Under the pieces are notes generated by a model. That model made no database searches. It was not told where the DNA came from and saw nothing but the letters and a program-made list of their open reading frames with translations. Position numbers and translations under genes: made by a program. Of a stretch of DNA of 64,000 bases, positions 10,906 through 21,600 are shown in pieces. The stretch lies in the NCBI GenBank assembly GCA_963513935.1, contig OY740768.1, positions 43,394,368-43,458,367 on the forward strand. Reading direction: 5' to 3'. Numbering within the stretch: the stretch's first letter is position 1; each line of letters opens with the position of its first letter. This stretch comes from Aphrophora alni (Eukaryota > Arthropoda > Insecta > Hemiptera > Aphrophoridae).

Positions 10906-13470
10906 GTGGTTTATGGAATGATCTGTTGTTTGTCAAGTGTTCTACATCCCAATGGTGTGGTGGAGATACTTATTAAATTTGGTACGAGTGATATTTTGCA
11001 TATATCGCGAGGTTTCTTTTTCCTTTTTTGTGGATGTCATAAGAAGCAAACTCAAAACTACGATTTTCTCAAGATTTACTTGAATAACCAAAGTTTGAAC
11101 AAAGTTCTTTTTACATATAAGGGTACAAATATTGTAATCAAAGCCATTGCGACAAATTTCAGCTCTGGCGGTTTCGATGAAAAAAATTAAATCATTGAAT
11201 CGATTTTACTTAATGTTAAGTGTGCAACACTTTGTCTACTTACTGATTGATACAACATATTTCATTTACTCCCAAAATGTCACTCAAACATGTAATCTGA
11301 ATTTTCTACCTCAAACGTGTTGTAGTACTCCAGACAAAACTTTATAAATTAAAATGTCCCTATCCTTTTTGTCCCTTTTATTTTTAAAATGAGCTCTATT
11401 ATTTCAGTTCTAATTTCTCTTTATGATTGAAATCCCTCTTGCCCCGAACAATAAACGAGTCATAATATAAAAAACGACAGTAAAAAAGGTTTCTCATTGA
11501 AAAAAACCTCTAGAGGGAACCTCTCTTTGTAATTTTTTATGAAACTACACACGTAATAAATTCGTAAACGTTGTTCTCAAAATGACCCCCCATCAAAAAA
11601 AAAAAAATCATTCCAATGTTTAAACTAATTTCCTATAATTTTTCTTAAGACATGTCTGTAATGTATGTCGGTTGTCTACATATTTCGCACTGTTTACAAG
11701 ATACAAACACTTAACGTTAGTTCCCTCTAGAAATTGTATAAAATGAGTGATTCTGCTTAAACATATCAAGTCTATATTTCTTACATTTGATAGTTATAGG
11801 ATTACCTTCTCCGAATCTCTTAAAAATACACTTCCAAATTGATAGTTATGCAATGCTAGTTATTTCAGATCCCTCCGATGGTGGTAACTTGGTTACCGAA
11901 ATGTACACCAGGGAACTATATTAACATAAGGCTAATAAATATTTTATTTTATTTGTGTGCGCGTTATTGTACCAAACTTATGGTATGGGTTTCAGTGTTT
12001 ATATTGTTCACATTCACCACAGTGCCCATTGAACATCTATAGTTACTACATGGTTCAAAAAATTATCTCCTACATCTTCAAAAAGTTTCAAAAGCTTATA
12101 GAAGATTTTCAAACATTTTCATTTGTGGATGTTTGTTAATTTATGTGAAACCCAGCGACCAGTGACTTTTCGAAAGTATAAAAAATCGTGGATGATTGAA
12201 AATGCTGAGCCTATTCATTTATAACTTCATCAACTTTAATTCATCGATTTTTGAGAATAATTTGTTTAACCGTTTATATAGTGTCATTATTTTTAATTAT
12301 TGGAAGGCCTCTCGTTTCATCGTTCATCAAAAACGTGGTAAATTCTTTCTTAGATCTTGCTTCAACTCAAATAACTCTATCCTTTACTACTGCTCTATTT
12401 TACGAATATTTTCGCTTCTTTATAATTTAGAAAAAATATCACTGCGCGCAATTTTTTCTTGGTGGAATTGGATAAAAAATAACGAAATTCCAATTTTAAT
12501 TGACTTTGAAACAAAACTACAAACAGCTATCAGTGAAGCAATACTTCCAATAAACAGATAATATAAAGTTATGATTTATAGCAGATCATTTGTAGTTGTG
12601 TGACATGTAATTGAGGAGGAAGAAATACATTTTTGACATTCGTATATTGTAACCTTGAAAAGATCATCCACTGAAACGCAAGCCACACGCACTTTACTCA
12701 CTACAAGGTTATGTTCTAAGTACAGAAGAAAACGTCTTGCTATTGACTGAATGAAAATGAAATCATTCGTGACTGATACTATATAGAAAGCAGAAAAGAA
12801 TTCTTCATCACGTTGAACATCATTGATTTCGTAGTCATCCACCCTTCCCTTAGCCACACCCTTACACTCACTTTCATTGAAAATATAACTGATATTTCTA
12901 GATTTATATCAACTTCTACTTCCTGGTTTGGACTTGGATTTATTACACACGTGGCTTTTAATGACGGTATTCACATAAAATACTTTAATTTAATATTTAA
13001 TATTTACAACTACTTATTGGTGATTGTGTCATGAACACGAATTTATTTAAATTGGTTTCGTTAGTTTTTAACTGTTTATGATATTGTAAACTAAATATTA
13101 AACAAAAAAGTGAAGTTCACAGTTTCAATATGCCATTGTATTTATTAATATACAGTACATCTAAGGGTATATTTGTTAATCCTGGATCTTATATATCCAA
13201 ATTTAGATTCTTGCAGTTCTGGCTGTCTGTTACATAGTTAGACCTAGAGGCTTGAAGATTAGTGCTATGCCTCAGATATATAAACATCTCATATAAAAAC
13301 ATGTTTATATTCAAATTAAAATAATTAATGCTACAAAAAACATTGCATTACCTTAATCACATATAGGTACATAAAAAATAAATCTTTTTATTATTGTTTT
13401 TCCTTGCATGCATTTCTAATATAACATAAGTAGCTATAGAAGGGCCTTTACACCTTTATATATATATATA
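10906..13470. other. AT-rich region with weak open frames, no gene assigned
   Basis: Several frames of 60-121 codons exist: 10,906-11,190 and 12,196-12,561 on +, and 12,576-12,857 on -. None shows a recognisable motif, a convincing Kozak context or matched splice sites. The - strand frame 12,576-12,857 has the most coding-like composition (acidic N-terminal part, CQKC near the end) but could be chance. A hammerhead-like fold at 11,871 is listed separately. Confidence 0.4.
11871..11915 (+). ncRNA. Hammerhead-like fold, degenerate core
   Basis: TCCCT and AGGGA pair as a stem I. GGTAAC-TTG-GTTACC forms a perfect 6-bp stem II with a 3-nt loop, followed by the conserved GAAA. The first core strand reads CCGATGG instead of CUGANGA, and the site after stem III is not a clean UH. 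The architecture matches Penelope-like pLTR ribozymes, but the core substitutions predict an inactive relic. Confidence 0.35.
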
Positions 13471-13472
13471 TA

Positions 13473-14064
13473 CAGTGAGTCAAAAGTATGGATACACCCT
13501 TGTTAAATTTTAAATGGATAAAGATAGAAAATGAAACTCAGAACACCTTTCTAGGAAATAAAAGTGAACTTTTTAGCCACTATTACAACTTTGCTCATTT
13601 CCCCAAAATGGGATTTTTGGGGGGCAGCTCAAAATTTTTAAATATAAAGATCCATTAAGTGTACATCATTTTAAAGTCCTTGATTAAAGAAGAAGGACAG
13701 TGGAAACCAGAGCTTTCTATCTCAACCCAGTACAAAATGGCAGCTCATTGGTTGTCTATTGGGGTTATTTACCACCTGAATGTGGATGTTCATATTTTGC
13801 CTCAATGAAGTTTTACTTAATTTCAATGACTTGCCATTCTTCTTCTTTAATCAAGGACTTTAAAATGAGGTGTCACTTAATGGGTCTTTACATTTAAAAA
13901 TTTTGAGCTGCCCCCCAAAAATCCCATTTTGGGGAAATGGGCAAAGTTGTAATAGTGACTAAAAAGTTCACTTTTATTTCCTAGAAAGGTGTTCTGAGTT
14001 TCATTTTTCTATCTTTATCCATTTAAAATTTAACAGGGTGTATCCATACTTTTGACTCACACTG
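13473..14064. mobile_element. Tc1/mariner-type foldback MITE
   Basis: The element opens with CAGTGAGTCAAAAGTATGG and closes with the inverse of CAGTGTGAGTCAAAAG. TA lies on both sides and the insertion is into a (TA)n tract. Arms of roughly 220 bp (13,473-13,695 and 13,845-14,064) are inverted copies, with a central unique segment of about 150 bp. CAGTG termini, TA target and long inverted arms are typical of non-autonomous Tc1/mariner elements. No transposase is present, and the 65-codon frame inside is not a gene. Confidence 0.9.
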
Positions 14065-14119
<55 letters not shown>

Positions 14120-14121
14120 GT
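14065..14121. repeat. Compound (TA)n(TG)n(CG)n microsatellite
   Basis: A TA tract continues into TG repeats, a short CGCGCGCG run and more TG. It adjoins the MITE end, suggesting insertion into the microsatellite. Confidence 0.95.
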
Positions 14122-16488
14122 TTAAATAGATCCTAGACTTGCTCTACGTTTGTCATAATTTCTCCAAAGCGAAAGGTTGCCATCTCTTCAAAAATGCCAG
14201 TTTGGAGATTATCGGAATACAATTTTTTAAATAAAAAATCATCTATAAAAGCTATTTAAAAAAATAACTACTAATAATTTAGTTCAATTTTTGATAAAAT
14301 GTGAAGATTAATACCAAAACTTGTGTCTAATTGCAAGGAAAAACCCGTAATTAAAAATTCGATTTCAAATGAATACTATTTTGCTCGGGACAAATTTATG
14401 GCACAAAAGAAGTATGCCCAGGCTCTATGTAAACTTATGAATGTAATTCAATTTTTTTTTAATTTGACAAAAATTTGATAAGGAGAGGTTCTTTTATACC
14501 AACTGATCTGCTATATGAAACAGTTGGGCATAATATCAATATAAAGTGTTTTCTTTTATGTCAAAGTGAGATATTTATGTTTAGAGATTATTTTCAGAAG
14601 ACATGGCAAAGAATCTTATTGAGTGTTCGTGCTATATTTACTGTTATTCATCCTGGACAATATAGTCGCACTGGTAATTCTTGAATAATTATACTTCCAA
14701 CTTGATTTGTAAATAATTGGGAATCAATAATTACCGACTACAAAATCTTTGTTTTTTTCTGACCATTTATATTCTTGTTAGGATGACAGTTCCTAAAAAC
14801 AGATTCATACATTATGTACATAGGCATATTTCTTTGAATATTAGAATTTAACGTTATTCACTGATGTAAGTTAACTGTTTCAACTTAGCTGTCATTAAAA
14901 TGTTTATAAAATAATTGTTTTAAAATATCAAAATTCAACATTTCAAACAGTTGCTACGTCTAAAAAATAAGTATAAAACCAAATTATAACTGGATAAATG
15001 AATTTTGTACTCGTAATTTGCACTTGATGTTATAACGGTTGAGGTTAGAACAAAGTTGGACGCGATGTTTTAATCGTTACAATGTTACATTTCGCGAATG
15101 TTGCCGACAGAAATAGCTCGGCTGTGACGTCATCCGGTAAATTCTTCCTACTTACACAGGATGTGCTGATTATCGCTTCGTTGTAGTTAAACTACACAAC
15201 TCATAAGTAGAGAAAAAATACTTTTTATGTCTGCAATCTAATTTTAAGTTATATTTCCCAAATTATGGTAGTTTTATTGTATTTGTTGGTTACTAAAATT
15301 TTTTGATTATAACATTTTATCTATATCGGTAGATCCAATTTTGAGAAGTACAAGTACTGTGTCTTTCATTTTCGGAAAACTACCGAACTGAAATTTGTTG
15401 AGAGGAATTAAAGTATTTTAATTTTGTGTTTTTTAGTGACCTTGAAAGGATCAAATTAACCAAACTTACTAGCATACAGATAATACTTTTGTATTCAACT
15501 AACGTAGTATAGAAAAAGTTATATGATGGGTCAAATAAATCGATGATAATCAGATTTCTTCTGCAGGCATATTTTAGTGTCGCGATTTTAAAATATTTTT
15601 TGGAATAGTTAAAAATCCCAAATTTGTAGGATAAGGAAAAAAATAATAATTACGATTTTTTTTTAATTAGTAGGCCTATGTAACGATTTTGATCCATTTT
15701 TTCATAAATAATGTAGCCTCTGATGATTAAAAAAATAAATTGGTCGCTGTCTCTCTCTCTAAATACCGATTAAAATTTAAAAAACATTTTTTGTTGTAAT
15801 TTCTCAAAATCGACTCCGACGATTTTAATCAAATTACACTAAGGTGTAGCTTTTACAGCCCCAAACAAATCATATTTGTCGGTGTTTCTTCAAAAATGCT
15901 AATTCATGAGTTACCGATGAAAAACCAAACCAAACAATCTGCCAATGGGTAGATAAATAAAAGAGGTAGTCTAATTTTTCAAAATCTACTCTACCAATTT
16001 CGTTTAATTGTTATTGAAATGTGAATATTAATAACTCAAACCCGTGTACGAAATTGCAGTTCATGAATACTGTACAAATGGAACCTTGACGATCGTCAAT
16101 AAAACCTTGATTTACCTTGAGGGACAAGACAGTGAAGAAAGTTTCGGTCCTATTTATATATACACATTTTTTTCTTTCAAAGACGGTGTCTTTGTATTTT
16201 CATACGTTTTGACTGACGATACGGAACTGATATTTTTGGTGACAAAAAGTTTTATTTAATTTTGGCCATGAGTGAGTGAGAAAGAAAGTTTGTACAATGT
16301 TTTTTATGTTTTTGCACCGTTTATTTCTTTAGTAGCAAGTAGAGTGGGTTTACATGGTGCATTTTGAGATTTATTTCAGACAAATATAGTTCTAAAAATA
16401 ATAATAATAACATGGATTTGAATGTGATCAAAATAGTTCCATTCGTTTCATATACCTGTACTAACGTAGATTTAAAAACAATTCCTTC

Positions 16489-16490
<2 letters not shown>
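14122..16490. other. AT-rich region, no gene assigned
   Basis: It includes pieces of a low-copy dispersed sequence with motifs such as ATTTTAATCAAATT and CAAAAATGCTAATTC, also met near 29.3, 38.0 and 47.7 kb. Frames at 14,475-14,684 and 16,044-16,259 lack splice or domain support. Confidence 0.4.
15050..15175. promoter_or_regulatory. CpG-richer island with CRE-like site
   Basis: In an otherwise CpG-poor area this stretch carries several CpGs, including TTCGCGAA and a perfect cAMP-response-element palindrome TGACGTCA at 15,124-15,131, followed by TCCGG. Such a cluster can mark a housekeeping-type promoter. No first exon could be matched to it on either strand, so the call is tentative. Confidence 0.25.
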
Positions 16491-16577
<87 letters not shown>

Positions 16578-16617
16578 AAAAACAATTCCTTCGTACTATC
16601 TTTCTCTCTCTTCTCTC

Positions 16618-16700
<83 letters not shown>
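16491..16700. repeat. (CT)n and (TA)n microsatellites
   Basis: About 40 CT dinucleotides (16,491-16,573) and about 40 TA dinucleotides (16,621-16,700) are separated by a short spacer. AACAATTCCTTCGTACT occurs on both sides of the CT run (16,478 and 16,582), so the spacer is a duplicate of the left flank. Long Ser/Leu- or Arg/Glu-repeat frames here are artefacts of the dinucleotides. Confidence 0.97.
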
Positions 16701-16706
<6 letters not shown>

Positions 16707-17022
16707 ACATCAATGTTTTCATCGAGTTCTTTTCCTTTTGCAACTTTGGTTTGCTGACATCTCAAAAACAGTTATGGAAATTTGGGTTTCTTGTGAAATA
16801 TACATGAAAATTATGTATCACATGACAATCATGATATTTAAAGAAAGTAATTTGGATTCATAATGGTGGATCAAATACGGCCGGCAGAAAATGAAAATTC
16901 TCTGTAAAATTGTATTTTTGCAGTCTTACACATCTGGATTAGTTTCTTTAATTTAGTCACACTCAGTTTTGCAATGTTAAGCCATTACGCCGTTTCCAGA
17001 CTTTATAACACATTATATATAG

Positions 17023-17023
17023 G

Positions 17024-17065
<42 letters not shown>
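17023..17065. repeat. (TA)n microsatellite
   Basis: About 20 TA dinucleotides. Confidence 0.95.
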
Positions 17066-17070
<5 letters not shown>

Positions 17071-17296
17071 GAAGTTTAATTGAAATTTCCAAGCTAAAGA
17101 TGTAAACAACAAAATCGACTAATAGTTAATGTTTATCTTGGCAATAGTACAAGATATAGTTTAAATCTATTGCATAATAGAATGAAACACAAGAAAAAGT
17201 TTTATTTTTATAATAAGATAATGTTTTGAGAAGTTGTTTTCCTCGATTTAAATAATTACATCATTTGCATATAACTAGGTCTAACTTATTACGTAC

Positions 17297-17365
17297 CTGA
17301 CCATGTTTGTCCTCTTCCATTTCCTCAATAAAATCTTCTGTTAATTCCAAATTTGGTAAGAGTCT
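17297..17365 (-). CDS. Putative internal exon (23 codons), unknown protein
   Basis: The exon is 69 bp and fully open in one frame: RLLPNLELTEDFIEEMEEDKHGQ with L/I-rich then acidic character. It is preceded by a good acceptor (branch-like TTAAC, then TTTATGACAG) and followed by donor GTACGT. In phase 0 it follows directly from the candidate exon at 17,721-17,821. The protein is not recognised. A possible next exon in the same phase is 16,709-16,753 (15 codons, Lys/Glu-rich), but its donor GTAAAA is weak. A chance combination of splice-like signals cannot be excluded; RNA evidence would decide. Confidence 0.4.
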
Positions 17366-17720
17366 CTGTCATAAAGACCAGTTAAAAATAAATCCTCTTC
17401 GCGAGATTCAAGATGGATTCCGATAAATATATAAAAATGGAACAAATATTAGTTTTGTTATATTTATAAATGTCTATTTACCCATGTAACTATATGTTTT
17501 TGAATGACAAAAAGACATGAAACATATTCCTTGAGGTAAGTTAATATATTTTTTAATTTTAGGGGGAAATCTGCACAACTTATGAGACCTTGTTTTGAAA
17601 CGTAAATTTATAATATAGAAATTCTAGCTTTTCAATATCTCTGAGACTATATCCACTGATCCTATTTATTTTGTACCGATTACTAATCATTTGAGACAGC
17701 TACGATACATTAACACCTAC

Positions 17721-17821
17721 CTTACGGTCTACATTTTGGAAACGATACTGTTTTTGACCCATATCCATTTCGAGGGCAAAACCGTCACTCCAAGTATACC
17801 CATCCACCATTGGGTAACCAG
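17721..17821 (-). CDS. Putative exon, possibly with start codon, unknown protein
   Basis: Reading leftward, the segment encodes MVDGYTWSDGFALEMDMGQ followed by KQYRFQNVDRK and ends AAG|GTAGGT, a good donor. The frame has a stop shortly upstream (near 17,840). It is therefore either an internal exon starting after a weak acceptor (CTTGAAAG, exon start 17,821) or a first coding exon starting at one of its Met codons. The codon before MDMGQ is GAA with G at +4, a fair Kozak context. It joins in phase 0 to 17,297-17,365. The composition (Trp, Tyr, Asp, Gln) looks like real protein, but no family is recognised. Confidence 0.35.
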
Positions 17822-18039
17822 CTTTCAAGAGATTAATATTACGTTACCGAATTAAAGCTAATTACTAAGTAAAGATTCACACAACATAATTACTAATTGA
17901 GACATAAGTTGAAGTTAGCCATTAGCTCAACTCATCTCGTTTAAATAATGAATTTACCAGAAAACCTCGAATACCATGACTCCGATTAATTAACAGCCAT
18001 AGTGTAATTTCGAAAAAAGATTTACAACCAAAATTAATA

Positions 18040-18125
18040 CGAGGCAGGCGTACTTCTGTTCACTTCTTCAGGTGTGATTAACATGGTCTGCTCAAGATAG
18101 CTCCTGTTCCGATCAGCTGTTCAGT
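18040..18125 (-). repeat. Single copy of a ~65-bp dispersed motif
   Basis: On the - strand this reads CAGCTGATCGGAAC.. to TTGAGCAGACCA.. to ACACCTGAAGAAGTGAAC. The same order of blocks occurs twice at 55,735-56,001 (CAGCTGACCGGAACTGTAGC, TTGAGCAGACCACG, AACACCTGAAGAAGTAATC). The surrounding DNA does not match, so this is a short repeat core of unknown nature. It is GC-richer than its neighbourhood. Confidence 0.7.
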
Positions 18126-18915
18126 GCCATCCCAATACCGTGCTGTTGTCAATCCCGTCGGTGATCGCGGTTAGCTTTGCAAACAAGATTGCACTGACAC
18201 GTCAACACGTGACTAAATATTAATTTGAATGCAACCATAATGCAAGCCTCGGCAACTCGGTGTGGAGGTTCCTCGGAACGTGGGACAATTTTACTAATTT
18301 GACATAATGTTTTGCTGGCTGTGTTTGAAGAAAAGAAAATTAAAAATAATAAATGTTTTAGTTTATTTTCTAAATATTTATCAAAAGTACAAAAAACATT
18401 ATTTATAAATACTTTGTAAACACTTTATTTACTTTCAGTGTTTTAATTTTTAAATTCATAGTGCATATTATGAAAACGAAATATTTATAAAACGATGAAT
18501 GGAACAAGGATTAAATATGCAGAGTTAAAATAATGCAGAATGAATAACTTGAACATTCAAAGTGTCACTCAGAGCTAGACAACCCCAGTTATAGGGTAGG
18601 GTACAGCTGGAGTCTGCACACGCCTACCCGTGGATAAAAACGACCTGCCGCACAATTTAAAGAATAGTTCTCTATCCTGGCTCCTCAGTCGAGTAAGGAC
18701 AACTGATGGAAAATTACAACAATCGAGTAAAGGTTGCTATAGAATTTTTTCATTGTTATATATTTAATTGTTACTTTCTATATATTAATAAAATTACACA
18801 CATTATAATGATTTATCCATGTGTTAAAATTTGAAGTGTTAATTTCCCCCCGAACCTAAATGTAGTATATTTGATTTGAACAAGCGTCTCCAATATAACG
18901 ACTAAAATATAAACA
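18126..18915. other. No gene seen; some GC-richer segments
   Basis: Two GC-richer segments lie near 18,130-18,280 and 18,560-18,700 without an open frame. Either could be an upstream region of the putative - strand gene at 17.3-17.8 kb, but no TATA or donor-acceptor pair could be fixed. Confidence 0.4.
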
Positions 18916-19077
18916 AGTGGATTGGCGTCATCATTGTACTTACCCAGCCTCATAATACAATGGATAAATTTAATTATATTGCCATAGATCTAGGGTCTTA
19001 CTCATTACGGTAAATTTGTTTAAAACAGTTGTTACACCTGGTACCTGAACCTCTTAATTGTGTATATCATTATTTTC
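18916..19077 (+). repeat. Minisatellite-host repeat, copy B, with a single 63-bp-like unit
   Basis: The left part resembles 5,885-6,024. At 19,010-19,072 there is one unit reading ACGGTAAATTTGTTTAAAAC, AGTTGTTACACCTGG, GAACCTCTTAATT. It is not tandemly repeated and is followed almost immediately by module N at 19,080. This looks like the pre-amplification state of the array at 6.0-9.2 kb. Confidence 0.65.
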
Positions 19078-19079
19078 AT

Positions 19080-19800
19080 GACGTCCGCTTAGCTCTAACA
19101 GGTGTGTATATATTAACAAGTCTCCACTCGCTTCGCTCGTATTAGTGAGTCAGTCATGGCGGAGATTGAAGTTGTACAAATGAGAAGGATGCCTTCACTC
19201 GCTACGCTCGTGTCGGTGACTCGTGACTTGGCTGTGTCAGATCTCGTAACTATACGAATATCTCATTTTTTTGGGGGAGGTATGGATTCGAAAATACTTT
19301 GCAAATAACTTCGCTATTTAGGATCGTAGGTATTACCATTACACGTAGAATTGAAATCTGCAAATTGCTATCTAATTAGTTGAATAACACGAGATATGAA
19401 ACAAATAGTATATTTCATCATAAAAAGAAGCTTTTCGATACAAGCTCAAGTTTTGTAAGGAAAATGAGCGAGGATCGAAAAACTTCTTTTGGTCCAAGTA
19501 ATGAACTATTTTTTCGTTATACTGCAAATAATATAAAAAAAACAATTTCACAAAAACTAAAATGTTATAACTTATTTACCTTCAAATCGATGGTAACAGC
19601 TGTTTTAACGGTTATTTACAATCGAGAGTATCGATTGTTTTATAGATGCTTTACAATCATTAATTAGTTCGTATAAACGAAGTAACAACTGAAGACCTCG
19701 ACATCAGCTGATGTTTTTAGGTCCTAGGACTAAAAAAACAACTTTAGCATCTCAATGCATGTATTAAAACAGCTGTTTTTGAAGCAGTATGACGAAAAAG
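19080..19800 (+). repeat. Dispersed composite repeat N+M, copy B
   Basis: Collinear with 10,187-10,905. It contains CACTCGCTTCGCTCG and CACTCGCTACGCTCG blocks, GAGCGAGGATCGAAAA, and closing ..ACAGCTGTTTTTGAAGCAG. Open frames inside differ from those of copy A by indels, so none is conserved as protein. Confidence 0.85.
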
Positions 19801-19963
19801 TGTTTGTTTTGACATTTTAAATTCGATTTTTTGAATTTCAATAGGTTTTTACACGAGCACATTATAATAGTCCCCTATACCAATTTGCTTGTTCCTGTCT
19901 TAATTTTTGTGGTCGTTTTTGTACTTACGTAAGACAACTCTACGACAACGAAAACGGCGAAGG

Positions 19964-20142
19964 ATGGACGCCATGTCGAAAATCATTGATGCCGTGGAAA
20001 ATGAAGATGGAGATATATTTCAAACCCTTGTTTAGAAGATCATATTCAAGATCAGTGAAGACAATGTTTGTGAGGTTGGTAGTACAGGGGAAGAAGTTGT
20101 GTGTTGTTTGGATAGGCTTATCTCCTTATTTATTCATTAACA
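19964..20142 (+). pseudogene. Stop-interrupted 58-codon open stretch, unknown
   Basis: An ATG frame reads MDAMSKIIDAVENEDGDIFQ then TLV, a TAG at 20,033, and continues in the same frame for 35 more codons (KIIFKISEDNVCEVGSTGEE..) to TAA at 20,140. The acidic, non-repetitive composition on both sides of one stop suggests a decayed exon or transposon gene piece. No family is recognised, and chance is possible. Confidence 0.2.
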
Positions 20143-20162
20143 ATGACCTGAGTTTCTATTGA

Positions 20163-20577
20163 CAATGACTACATAAATACTATAAGACACGACATGGCCA
20201 TGTTAAATATTCTACGCTTATTCTTGAGTTGACCAATACCCGCTAGGGTGTGGAGCTGTCGCTGTGCTAGAAGTTGAAGTGACTGGCGCTAGGTGGCTCT
20301 ACGGTCAAACAATGTTTCAGTTGCGCACTGATGCCACATATGGGACCAAAGATGCGAGGGAAGGTCGAGAATCGCTTATCTCAGCGCACGAACTGACAAC
20401 ACTGACTATGCTGTGTCAACAGTTGTACAGTCTCAACCAAGTGGGATGCGTACAGTCAAGCACCTGCTGCTAGCGCTTTCTGATAGCTGTGTGTCAAACT
20501 TGTGACGAACAGCACCCGTAAAGCGTAGACTATTTCCCTACCCTATGTCGTGTCTTATAGTATTTATGTAGTCATTG
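20163..20577 (+). mobile_element. Short DNA transposon with 33-bp TIRs and 7-bp target duplication, copy 1
   Basis: The ends are inverted repeats of 33 bp beginning CAATGACTACATAAATAC and running to ACACGACAT. CTATTGA flanks both sides (20,156-20,162 and 20,578-20,584), a perfect 7-bp target duplication. A second copy in the opposite orientation is at 61,174-61,631. The interior (about 350 bp) is non-coding and includes ACATGGCCATGT. A 7-bp duplication is unusual: hAT gives 8, and P or Dada-like elements give 6-8. The superfamily is therefore unassigned. Confidence 0.9.
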
Positions 20578-20584
20578 CTATTGA

Positions 20585-21425
20585 GTAACAATTGCTTACT
20601 ATTTACTTTATTCTTGATTCTAGAGTTAATATTTTATCGGCGACATATTTTATCGGTTACCAATCTTATCATAAAGGGGTATTTTGTATACTGGGTAGAT
20701 ACAATTTAAATAAATAAATTTTAAAAAGACAAAATACTATTATATTTGAAAAATAAAATAATTATATTTCTTATCATTTTACGGAACACTCTGTATCTTG
20801 TATAAATTACAGAGACACTCTGAAAGATAGCTTTAATATAGACAGGCCGTGTATACATATACGTCATATTAAATCGAGATATTAACCAGTTCAGATACTT
20901 TCATTATTGATTTGCCTGGTTACTGTACTAGACACTAGAGGTCAGTAGCTTGTGTAGGCTTGACGATGATTAACAATAATTGTAGCAGTTGATTAATTTG
21001 ACCTTTATCAACAATAAACCACTACAAAGACTTCCTTACTGGGTATTGTATTGTCAATGTGAATGTATACTGTGTGCACACGCAAGACTCATGTCCATTG
21101 TCAAAAGAAGATCTGTTGCCAAGCTCTAAATTGTGTCTTAATTTAGTGTGTTGAAAGTTGTCCTATTCTAAACAATAAATAGGAAAAACTATTTAAAATT
21201 ATTCATTAATGGATCAATTGTATTTTTGTTAAATTTAGGAAATCTATAAGGCATACATAAATCGACAATACTAAAATTATATATTTTTGAAGTCCTTATC
21301 ATGCGTACAAACAACCATGATGAGGACAGAGGCTCGGCATTGTGAGAATTACTAAAATCACTCAAATATAGCCGAATTAAAAAGATCTGATCAGGGGTGT
21401 GGCTCGTCTGATTTACTGTAAAGAC
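20585..21425. other. No gene seen
   Basis: AT-rich sequence without supported exon, RNA gene or repeat end. Confidence 0.5.
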
Positions 21426-21600
21426 TTTTCCCTTGTTAATTGTGAAAAAACCCCACTCATCATTGCTTTATAAAAAAAGGAAGAAAAATTGTTAAGAGTC
21501 GAATACTCCGATAGCGTCAGAGTCGGTAAAGAACAAGGGTTGATTAAGTGAAACCTGACGCGAGGTAGCTTCAGAGATATTTTGTATTCACTGTACTTGT
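21426..21600 (+). repeat. Dispersed repeat S, copy 1 (diverged)
   Basis: Shares the order of blocks with 23,285-23,510: ATCATTGCYTTAT.AAAA, GTCGGTAAAGAACAAGG, then AAACCTGACGCGAGG. It is the most diverged of four copies. No tRNA-like A/B boxes are evident, so SINE status is unproven. Confidence 0.5.

Noticed and set aside
12196..12561. 121-codon + strand frame
   Set aside because: Aromatic and Asn/Ile-rich composition expected of AT-rich DNA, with no motif, splice sites or strong Kozak context.
12576..12857. 93-codon - strand frame with CQKC
   Set aside because: Composition is somewhat protein-like, but there is only one CxxC, no partner ligands and no splice signals; not enough to call a gene.
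13700..13897. 65-codon + strand frame in the foldback MITE
   Set aside because: It spans the MITE centre and part of one arm, with no transposase motif.
16364..16765. Ser/Leu-, Arg/Glu- and Tyr/Ile-repeat proteins on both strands
   Set aside because: These are translations of (CT)n and (TA)n microsatellites.
18040..18280. CpG promoter of the putative - strand gene
   Set aside because: The first part is explained by the dispersed 65-bp core also seen at 55.8 kb, so its GC content does not by itself indicate a promoter.
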